Origin: JAULUH01 sp032111745
GTDB taxonomy: Bacteria; Chloroflexota; Anaerolineae; JAAEKA01
Direction of reading: 5' to 3'
Length of the DNA stretch: 13,563 nt
Assembly: GCA_032111745.1 (NCBI GenBank)
Contig: JAULUH010000451.1
Coordinates: forward strand, 1 to 13,563
The notes under the pieces were generated by a model. It was not told the DNA's origin. It saw only the letters and a list, made by a program, of their open reading frames with translations, and made no database searches. Shown piece after piece: positions 1 to 5,579 of this stretch. Positions within the stretch are counted from its first letter, which is position 1. Every line of letters starts with the position of its first letter. The translations under genes were made by a program, and so were the position numbers.

Positions 1-19
1 CCCCATCCCCTCGTAGGGC

Positions 20-37
20 GCGGGCCTCCGTGCCCGC
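20..37. repeat. Short GC hairpin in the left-end intergenic DNA
   Basis: GCGGGC (20-25) and GCCCGC (32-37) pair around a six-base loop. It lies downstream of the minus-strand PLP enzyme gene and could be part of its terminator or of a dispersed GC-rich repeat. Nothing else is recognisable in bases 1-202. Confidence 0.3.
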
Positions 38-202
38 CTCCGTTCGTCCACCCTCATGACTTTCCAGCTGCAAGTCGTCTTCTCACCCCCCAACCATGAG
101 GCAACGTCCCTCATCATGCTCCTCGTCATGTCGGCAAACTAACAACAGACCCAAACAAATCCGTGCTAGCTCATGGCACCTCGACTTCAAGAGGCCCGGT
201 GG

Positions 203-1378
203 CTAACCCGCAGCCTCCCTCAACGCATCGCACAGTGCCACCAGGTCCTCCCTGGTGTTATAGAATCCGGTGCTGATCCGCAAGCACTGTAGAAACCTCA
301 CCGACCGGATCCGTACAGGCAACGGCCGCGCGGCCAGGGCACCGACCACCGCCTCAGGCTCGCGGCCCTCAACCACAAAGCTGACCAGGCCGGCCCGCTG
401 CGCAGGCGTCAGCACCCGCACCCCGGGCACCTCCGCCAACAGTGCAGTCGCCTCCTCGGCTAGCGCAGCGATCCGGGCCAAGGCCCAGTCCCACCCCACC
501 TCCTCCTCCAGCCACTGCAGGCTGGCCTGCATTCCGTGCAGGCCGGGCCGAAAAACCGAGCCGATCTCATACCGCCGGGCGTCAGGCGACAACATGAACT
601 CGCCGGTCAAGTCATAGTGCATGCCCGGGTACACCGACAGAAAGCCCGTCCAGGTGGGCAGAACCTCGCCCCACAGATCCTTGCGCACATACAGCGCTCC
701 CATGCCCTCAGGCCCGCATAGCCACTTCTGACCCGGCACCGCGTATAGGTCCACGCCCATGTCGTGGACATCCAGTGGTATCGCGCCCACGGACTGGGCC
801 CCATCTACCAACACCAACACGTGATGCCGGTGTGCCATCTCCACGATCTCAGCCAGGGGAAACCGCGCCCCGCTGGTGAAGCTCACATGGGAGATGCTGA
901 GCAGCCTGGTGCGCCGCGTCATGGCCTGTTCCAGGCGCCCCACCACGTCCCCATCGCCCAACCCCAAGTCCACCACGCGCGCCACCAGTCCCAGGCGCCG
1001 GGCCGCCATGTAGACCGGCAGCAGCCCCCCTTCATGCTCCAAGGTCGTGGTCACCAACTCGTCCCCCGATCGCCAGTTGAGGCCCCAGGTGCCGATGTTC
1101 ATGCCCTCGGTCGTGTGATGGGTCAGAGCGACTTCCTCTGCGTCTGCACCCAGTAACGCCGCAAAACGTACCCTGACGTCCTCCGCCACGGCCAACAGCG
1201 GCATGAAGTCCTCAAAAACAATCCGGCCACGCTCAAGCTCGCGCTCGAGCGCCGCCTGCATGGCTGTCACACTCCGCCGGGGCAGCGGACCGCAGGTGCC
1301 CGTGTTCAAGTAGACGCAGTCCATAGTCGCCGGCAACTCGCGCCGGATCCCGCTCAGTCTCTCAGTGTCATCCATCAT
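203..1378 (-). CDS. Class V aminotransferase-fold PLP-dependent enzyme (COG0520-like)
   Basis: This 391-residue protein has the fold-type I layout of the cysteine desulfurase / isopenicillin N epimerase group. Visible marks are the LEHEGG segment (E114, H115; PLP-stacking region), VDGAQ with D192 and Q195 that contact the pyridine ring, and the Schiff-base lysine K218 in VPGQKWLCGPEG. The C-terminal LRISTGFYNTREDL is typical of the group. The RxGHHCA-type loop that carries the catalytic cysteine of group II cysteine desulfurases is absent, so sulfur mobilisation is unlikely. An epimerase, lyase or small-molecule aminotransferase role is possible, and the substrate cannot be read from sequence. 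Two adjacent ATG codons (M1, M2) follow a GAGG at short spacing, and either could be the start. The gene stands alone, divergent from mevalonate kinase. The fold call is firm and the specificity is open. Confidence 0.9.
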   Translation of the reverse strand: MMDDTERLSGIRRELPATMDCVYLNTGTCGPLPRRSVTAMQAALERELERGRIVFEDFMPLLAVAEDVRVRFAALLGADAEEVALTHHTTEGMNIGTWGLNWRSGDELVTTTLEHEGGLLPVYMAARRLGLVARVVDLGLGDGDVVGRLEQAMTRRTRLLSISHVSFTSGARFPLAEIVEMAHRHHVLVLVDGAQSVGAIPLDVHDMGVDLYAVPGQKWLCGPEGMGALYVRKDLWGEVLPTWTGFLSVYPGMHYDLTGEFMLSPDARRYEIGSVFRPGLHGMQASLQWLEEEVGWDWALARIAALAEEATALLAEVPGVRVLTPAQRAGLVSFVVEGREPEAVVGALAARPLPVRIRSVRFLQCLRISTGFYNTREDLVALCDALREAAG

Positions 1379-1450
1379 GCTCGCCTCGCAGAGATTATAT
1401 CCGGTCCAGCGCTCTGAGCCATGTTAACAGCCTCAGATCGCGCCAGTGAA

Positions 1451-1479
1451 AGTATAGCAGGGTCGACAATGCGTGTCCA
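1451..1479 (-). promoter_or_regulatory. Sigma-70-type promoter for the class V PLP enzyme
   Basis: On the minus strand, TGGACA (1474-1479) and TATACT (1451-1456) are separated by 17 bases, each one base off consensus. Predicted transcription would start near 1444, giving a leader of about 65 bases before the ATG at 1378. A second perfect TATAAT at 1394-1399 on the same strand could start transcription about 9 bases before the ATG, but I see no good -35 partner for it. Confidence 0.5.
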
Positions 1480-1588
1480 TTCCCAACTCGCGTCCACAAG
1501 AGCTTGTCACCAGCCCCCCACCCCGGACGCAATCCCGCCACAGCTGGGACCAACGTGCCGTCCCTACTCTCCGTGCTCTGCTCCAGCG

Positions 1589-1675
1589 TTCTTGTCTGCC
1601 CGTGTCTGTCCGTGTTCCGGTCCGGCGTCCGTGTCCGTCCGTGTTCGCCCGTGTTCCCCTCCGGCGTCCGTGTTC
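1589..1675. repeat. Intergenic decamer/19-mer repeat cluster A
   Basis: Irregular tandem array of 10-base units of the type TTCGCCCGTG / TCTGTCCGTG, with 19-base units around a TCCGGCGTCCGTG core. It lies in the 360-base gap between the divergent PLP enzyme and mevalonate kinase genes, upstream of the kinase promoter. The same unit family recurs at 5420-5576 and 10499-10616. The rest of this gap holds the two promoters and otherwise nothing recognisable. Confidence 0.75.
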
Positions 1676-1702
1676 ATCACGTCCAGAATCAGACCCCTCG
1701 CC

Positions 1703-1732
1703 TTGTGACCTCCCAGGACCCTGTGTTATACT
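1703..1732 (+). promoter_or_regulatory. Promoter of the mvk-UbiD-thpR operon, probably leaderless
   Basis: TTGTGA (1703-1708) and TATACT (1727-1732) are 18 bases apart. The mevalonate kinase ATG begins at 1739, leaving only six bases (1733-1738) after the -10 box, so a usual start site about 7 bases downstream would fall on the ATG itself. No Shine-Dalgarno sequence is present in the intervening CTCCACCC, which agrees with a leaderless mRNA. Not tested experimentally here. Confidence 0.6.
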
Positions 1733-1738
1733 CCACCC

Positions 1739-2761
1739 ATGACCCAGGCCAGCGCACCCGGCAAGATCATCCTCTTCGGCGAGCATGCCGTCGTCTACGG
1801 CCGCCCGGCCATTGCCGTGCCGGTCACGCAGGTACAGGCCACGGCCACGGTCACGCCGGCTCCCCCAGGCACTGGTGTCATGCTCGACCTGGCTGACATA
1901 GGCCAACAAGTGGCCCTGGCCAACATAGAAGCCGCCCACCCCCTCTCCCATGTGGCCCGCCTGGCCCTGGCCCAGGTCAGCCCCGGCACCTCTCCCGATT
2001 GGCTTATACGGGTCACCTCGTCCATTCCCGTCGCCAGCGGCCTGGGCAGCGGGGCCGCCACCGCCACGGCCATAGTCCGTGCACTGGCGCAGGCAGCCCA
2101 CTGCCCCCTGGACCCGGCGCAGGTCTCGGCCCTCGTCTATGAGAGCGAAAAGTTCTTCCACGGCACCCCCAGCGGCGTGGACAACACCGTGGTGACCTAC
2201 CAGCAACCCGTCTGGTTCGTGCGCGGCCGCCCGCCGGAGCCCTTCGCCATCGGCCACCCCTTCACCGTGGTCATCTCCGATACCGGCATTCCGAGCCCAA
2301 CCTCGATCACCGTCGGCGATGTCCGCCGCGGCTGGGAGGCTGACCCGGAGCACTACGAAGCGCTCTTCGACGCCATTGCCGGGATCACCCTGGCCGCACG
2401 TCGCGCCATCGAGCTGGGCGACACCAATGCCCTGGGTCCCCTGATGGACGAGAACCAGCGCCAGCTCCAGGCCATGGGCGTCAGCAGCCCGGAACTCGAC
2501 CGCCTGTGCGCCGCGGCTCGAGCGGCAGGCGCAGGGGGCGCCAAGTTGAGCGGTGGTGGCCGGGGCGGCAACATGATCGCCCTGGCCGGCCCGGAGTTCG
2601 CTGCTCAGGTCTCGGCTGCCCTGCTGGCTGCTGGTGCCACACGCACCATCATCACCACGGCGGCCTCCACCACCGCCCTGCCATCGCCTGGCCTCGCTCC
2701 CGATGCATTCCCTGGACATCAGGGCCCTGGGATGGACCGTACAGAGCGGAGCAACGCATGA
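1739..2761 (+). CDS. mvk: Mevalonate kinase (GHMP kinase)
   Basis: Phosphorylates mevalonate to mevalonate 5-phosphate with ATP in cytosolic isoprenoid precursor synthesis. The 340-residue protein has all three GHMP motifs: an N-terminal APGKIILFGEHAVVYG (residues 6-21; K9 and E15), the ATP-binding loop PVASGLGSGAA (97-107) and a C-terminal glycine-rich KLSGGGRGGNMIAL (269-282). GVDNT (146-150) supplies the catalytic Asp148. The glycine-rich loop ends in GRGGN and lacks the GGGGC of many bacterial and eukaryotic enzymes. After the expected fold end near residue 307 there is a tail of about 33 residues rich in Ala, Pro, Thr and Gly, which may be a consequence of the overlap with the next gene. 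The start is fixed by the promoter 6 bases upstream and by the motif 1 position. The stop codon overlaps the start of the UbiD gene by four bases (ATGA), suggesting translational coupling. Confidence 0.95.
   Translation: MTQASAPGKIILFGEHAVVYGRPAIAVPVTQVQATATVTPAPPGTGVMLDLADIGQQVALANIEAAHPLSHVARLALAQVSPGTSPDWLIRVTSSIPVASGLGSGAATATAIVRALAQAAHCPLDPAQVSALVYESEKFFHGTPSGVDNTVVTYQQPVWFVRGRPPEPFAIGHPFTVVISDTGIPSPTSITVGDVRRGWEADPEHYEALFDAIAGITLAARRAIELGDTNALGPLMDENQRQLQAMGVSSPELDRLCAAARAAGAGGAKLSGGGRGGNMIALAGPEFAAQVSAALLAAGATRTIITTAASTTALPSPGLAPDAFPGHQGPGMDRTERSNA
2748..2751 (+). promoter_or_regulatory. Ribosome binding site deciding the UbiD start
   Basis: GGAG lies six bases before the ATG at 2758, inside the last codons of mevalonate kinase. 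It favours this start over the upstream in-frame ATG at 2506, which would put 84 extra low-complexity residues before the family's normal N-terminus. Confidence 0.6.
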
Positions 2762-4089
2762 CGACCTTGCGCAATTTCGTCGCCCAAGCCCGGAAAGCCG
2801 GCTTCCTGGCCGAGATTGGCCAGCCTGTCGATCCATGCCTGGAAATGGCCCAGGTAATCGCCGCCCTGGACGGGCGGCCGGTGCTCTTCCACGACGTCGC
2901 GGGCAGCGAGTTCCGCGTCCTCTCAGGCCAGTGCTCGGATCGCCGCTATTTCGCCATGGCCCTGGGCTGCCAGGTGCACGAGCTGCTCTTCCGCCTGGCC
3001 GATGCCCTGCGCTCCACCCAGACGCCGCCGCTCGTGCAGCGCACAGCCGCGCCGTGCCAGGAAAAGGTGATGTCGGAGGTAGACCTCCTGCGCATCCCCT
3101 TTCTAACCCATTTCGATCACGATGCCGGGCCCTACGCTACAGCCGCCATCGCCGTTGTCGACGACCCGGACACCGGGCCCAACGTCAGCTTCCACCGCTG
3201 CCTGCGCCTCGACAGCAACCGCCTGGCCGCACGTGTCGTGGAACGCCGCGGTACTGACACAGCACTGAAGAAAACGCCCGGCGACCTGCCCGTGGCCATC
3301 TGTATCGGGCTGCCCTTGCACGTCCTGCTGGGAGCCAGCATGGCTCCCGCCGCCGGCGTCGACGAGCTGGCGATCGCCAATGCCCTGGCGCCAACCCCAG
3401 TGGCCCGGTGCCTGACCAACCACCTGCGGGTGCCCGCCGAGGCCGAATTCGTGCTGGAAGGACGAATCACTCACCGGACGGCAGCGGAGGGGCCCTTTGT
3501 GGACCTGACTGAGACCTGGGACATCGTGCGCCAGCAACCTGTCATCGAGATCGACTGCATAACCCACCGCCATGACGCCATCTATCACGCCCTCCTGCCC
3601 GGCCAGCTCGAGCACAAGATGCTGATGGGCATGCCCCGCGAGCCCAGCATCTACGCCGCCGTGGCCGAGGTCTGCCAGGTACGCAATGTCAGCATCACGC
3701 CAGGCGGTACCTCCTGGCTGCACGCCGTGGTACAGATCGACAAACAGCACGCCGGCGATGGCCGCCTGGCCGCCGAGGCCGCCTTTCGGGGCCATGGCTC
3801 CCTTAAGCATGTCGTCGTCGTCGACGGCGACGTCGACCTCTACGACCCCCAAGACGTCGAGTGGGCCATCGCCACCCGCTTCCAGGCCGATCGCGACCTC
3901 ATGCTCTGGGAAGGCCAGCCCTCATCCTCCCTGGACCCCTCGGCCACCCACATGCCCGGCCAGAAGAGCCGCAGCGCCAAGATGGGGCTGGACGCCACCA
4001 TCCCCTGGGACCGGCCCGATGGCTGCAGCCGCCTTGCGGAATTCCAGCGGGTGCCCCTGGCGAAGGCCGACCTGAGCAAGTACCAGTAG
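2758..4089 (+). CDS. UbiD-family prenyl-FMN decarboxylase; candidate trans-anhydromevalonate 5-phosphate decarboxylase
   Basis: A 443-residue UbiD-family (de)carboxylase, which would need prenylated FMN made by a UbiX-type enzyme not seen here. The cofactor-site Asn and Arg are recognisable in NVSFHR (N142, R147), matching the NWSIAR segment of fungal Fdc1. The acidic pair lies in EGPFVD (E244, D249), within PAEAEFVLEG...EGPFVD. E. coli UbiD has EGPFGD at this site, so D249 is normal and V248 replaces the usual Gly. The length is shorter than E. coli UbiD (about 497) and close to archaeal members. The ATG at 2758 has GGAG six bases upstream and overlaps the mevalonate kinase stop; an open frame running back to 2506 lies inside the kinase gene. 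By family knowledge, an archaeal UbiD homologue decarboxylates trans-anhydromevalonate 5-phosphate to isopentenyl phosphate, and the coupling to mevalonate kinase makes that role the leading inference. Quinone-precursor decarboxylation is the alternative. Confidence 0.88.
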   Translation: MTTLRNFVAQARKAGFLAEIGQPVDPCLEMAQVIAALDGRPVLFHDVAGSEFRVLSGQCSDRRYFAMALGCQVHELLFRLADALRSTQTPPLVQRTAAPCQEKVMSEVDLLRIPFLTHFDHDAGPYATAAIAVVDDPDTGPNVSFHRCLRLDSNRLAARVVERRGTDTALKKTPGDLPVAICIGLPLHVLLGASMAPAAGVDELAIANALAPTPVARCLTNHLRVPAEAEFVLEGRITHRTAAEGPFVDLTETWDIVRQQPVIEIDCITHRHDAIYHALLPGQLEHKMLMGMPREPSIYAAVAEVCQVRNVSITPGGTSWLHAVVQIDKQHAGDGRLAAEAAFRGHGSLKHVVVVDGDVDLYDPQDVEWAIATRFQADRDLMLWEGQPSSSLDPSATHMPGQKSRSAKMGLDATIPWDRPDGCSRLAEFQRVPLAKADLSKYQ

Positions 4090-4100
4090 GCCTATCCATT

Positions 4101-4688
4101 ATGCCAAATCTCCGTCTCTTCATCGCCGTTGAGCTGGCGCCCGAGCTGCACCAGGCCATCGCCAGGCTGCAGGAGGATCTTCAGCACCAGCTGCCGCCGC
4201 GCGCCGTGCGCTGGACCAACCCGGAAGGCATCCATCTTACGCTCAAATTCCTGGGCGACACCGCGCCGGATAAGGTGGCAGAAGTGATCGGCGGCCTGGT
4301 CGCCGCCGCCGCCGGCTACCCGCCGTTCCAGTTCCAGGTCGCCGGCTTCGGCTGTTTCCCCAATCCCCGCCAGCCGCGCGTCCTGTGGGTGGGCGTGCCG
4401 GAGGTGCCCCAAGCGCTGGCTGGCCTCCAGGCCGCGACCGATCTGCAAATGCTCAGGTTGGGCTTTCCCCGGGAGAATCGCCCCTTCCAACCCCACCTGA
4501 CCCTGGGCCGGGTCAACGACCGCATCTCCGCTGCCGAACGCGCCCAGTTGTCCGGGCTGCTGGCCCAAACCCAGGTCGGCAGCCTGGGCATCGTCCCCGT
4601 CACCGAGCTGACCCTCTTCCAAAGCGACCTCAAGCCCACCGGCGCCGTCTACACCACCCTCTCACGGGCTCCCCTCTCTGGCCCCTGA
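4101..4688 (+). CDS. thpR: RNA 2',3'-cyclic phosphodiesterase (2H family, LigT/ThpR)
   Basis: A 195-residue 2H phosphoesterase with both signature tetrapeptides: HLTL with H45 and T47, and HLTL with H132 and T134. The N-terminal LRLFIAVEL and the FLGD after the first motif are typical of ThpR, and family length is about 180-200. Members hydrolyse 2',3'-cyclic phosphate ends of RNA and can ligate tRNA halves in vitro; the cellular role is poorly defined. The gene starts 11 bases after the UbiD stop and is probably the last gene of the operon. I see no functional link with isoprenoid synthesis. No clear Shine-Dalgarno precedes the ATG. A longer open frame back to 3861 overlaps the UbiD gene and adds Arg/Pro/Gly-rich sequence unlike the family, so it is not used. 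A hairpin begins at the base after the stop codon. Confidence 0.92.
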   Translation: MPNLRLFIAVELAPELHQAIARLQEDLQHQLPPRAVRWTNPEGIHLTLKFLGDTAPDKVAEVIGGLVAAAAGYPPFQFQVAGFGCFPNPRQPRVLWVGVPEVPQALAGLQAATDLQMLRLGFPRENRPFQPHLTLGRVNDRISAAERAQLSGLLAQTQVGSLGIVPVTELTLFQSDLKPTGAVYTTLSRAPLSGP

Positions 4689-4720
4689 GGCTGGTCCAGT
4701 CTCTGAAGACTGGACCAGCC
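4689..4720 (+). terminator. Hairpin after thpR, probable operon terminator
   Basis: A perfect 14-bp stem (4689-4702 with 4707-4720) and a CTGA loop begin directly after the thpR stop codon. The following TTCTATC is only a weak U-tract, so it may act as a poor or bidirectional terminator, or as an mRNA-stabilising hairpin. The remaining bases up to 4831 show nothing recognisable; I found no convincing promoter for the next gene. Confidence 0.6.
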
Positions 4721-4831
4721 TTCTATCAAAAACTGCTCCTTACCACAGGATAGCATCGATCGCCACACCACCCACCCTCCCAATAGCCGTATCTGTCAGA
4801 ACCCTAATCCCAATCCAGCCTACCCAGTTCT

Positions 4832-5335
4832 ATGGAACCCACAGACTCTCTCGGTCCGCGCATAGCAGTCATCGGTGCCGCCGCCTGCAGCGCTGAACAG
4901 GCTGCGATGGCCGAGGAGGTCGGCCGTCTCCTGGCCGAGGCCGGTGCCGTCGTCCTCACCGGCGGCCGCGGCGGCGTCATGGAGGCCGCCTCCCGCGGCG
5001 CCAGCCGGGCCGGGGGCCTCACGGTAGGCATCCTCCCCGGTAACGATGCCCACGAGGCCAATCCCTGGGTGCACCTGCCCATCGTCACCGGCCTGGGCGA
5101 GGCCCGCAACGCCATCCTCATCCGCACCGCGCAAGCCGTCATCGCCGTCGGCGGCGAATACGGCACCCTCTCAGAGATCGCCTTCGCCCTCAAGTTCGGT
5201 AGGCCGGTAATAGGCCTCTACACCTGGCGCAGTGTCCACCAGGGTGGCGCATCTCTCCCTATCGTCGAGGCCCGCTCCGCGCCGGAAGCAGTGGAATGGG
5301 TCTGGAAGCTCCTGGCTGGACCAGCCTGCACCTAG
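4832..5335 (+). CDS. SLOG-superfamily protein, TIGR00725/LOG-like
   Basis: A 167-residue Rossmann-like protein related to the lysine decarboxylase-like LOG and DprA nucleotide-binding families. It starts with the beta strand RIAVIGAAAC (10-19), followed by LTGGRGGVMEAASRGA (42-57) and VGGEYGTLSEIAFALK (106-121), which corresponds to the PGGxGTxxE motif of LOG phosphoribohydrolases. Here the first Pro is Val107-adjacent sequence VGGEYGT, and the catalytic-position Glu is E115. This pattern and the length match the TIGR00725 subgroup, whose function is not established, better than true cytokinin-activating LOG. The ATG at 4832 has no Shine-Dalgarno. It is a single gene between the thpR hairpin and the convergent GNAT gene. 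The last residues (LAGPACT) are encoded by a palindrome, GGCTGGACCAGCC at 5314-5326, that shares its core with the hairpin after thpR. Confidence 0.82.
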   Translation: MEPTDSLGPRIAVIGAAACSAEQAAMAEEVGRLLAEAGAVVLTGGRGGVMEAASRGASRAGGLTVGILPGNDAHEANPWVHLPIVTGLGEARNAILIRTAQAVIAVGGEYGTLSEIAFALKFGRPVIGLYTWRSVHQGGASLPIVEARSAPEAVEWVWKLLAGPACT

Positions 5336-5419
5336 GGCACCCCAGGCCTGTCAAACTCCCCCTACCTCCTTGCGTAGTCCCACCATAGCCAGGACGCGGA
5401 CGTCGCCCGCATTCACCCG

Positions 5420-5576
5420 GTTCTGGTCCGGCGTCCCTGTTCGTCCCTGTTCTGGTCCGGCTCCTCCGGTCCCTTTTCCCCTCTGCGTCCTCTGCGCCTC
5501 TGCGGTAAGCTCCGGAGTCCGTCTCTGTCCGTGTTCGTCCCTGTTCTGGTCCGGCGTCCCTATTCTGCTCCGGCGC
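5420..5576. repeat. Intergenic repeat cluster B with CTCTGCG triplet
   Basis: Fills most of the 244-base gap between two convergent genes. It carries 10-base units of the TTCGTCCCTG type and 19-base units around TGGTCCGGCGTCCCTG at both ends. In the middle (5481-5505) are three direct copies of CTCTGCG separated by one or two bases. Compared with clusters A and C, the last G of the core unit is often C (CCCTG in place of CCGTG). No terminator hairpin with a U-tract was recognised for either convergent gene. Confidence 0.72.
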
Positions 5577-5579
5577 AGT

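Noticed and set aside
1394..1399. TATAAT close to the class V enzyme start as the main promoter
   Set aside because: The -10 is perfect, but no reasonable -35 lies at 16-18 bases; the upstream TGGACA/TATACT pair is a better candidate. It may still be a secondary promoter.
2506..2757. 84-codon extension of the UbiD gene
   Set aside because: It overlaps the last third of mevalonate kinase in another frame and is Arg/Gly/His-rich; the internal ATG at 2758 has a ribosome binding site.
1433..2836. 467-codon minus-strand open frame opposite mevalonate kinase
   Set aside because: It is antisense to a motif-complete mevalonate kinase, has low-complexity Gly/Arg/Asp composition, and runs through the decamer repeats. 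It is an artefact of high GC and repeat DNA.
3861..4100. 80-codon extension of ThpR
   Set aside because: It overlaps the UbiD gene and has shadow-frame composition; the 2H fold begins at the ATG at 4101.
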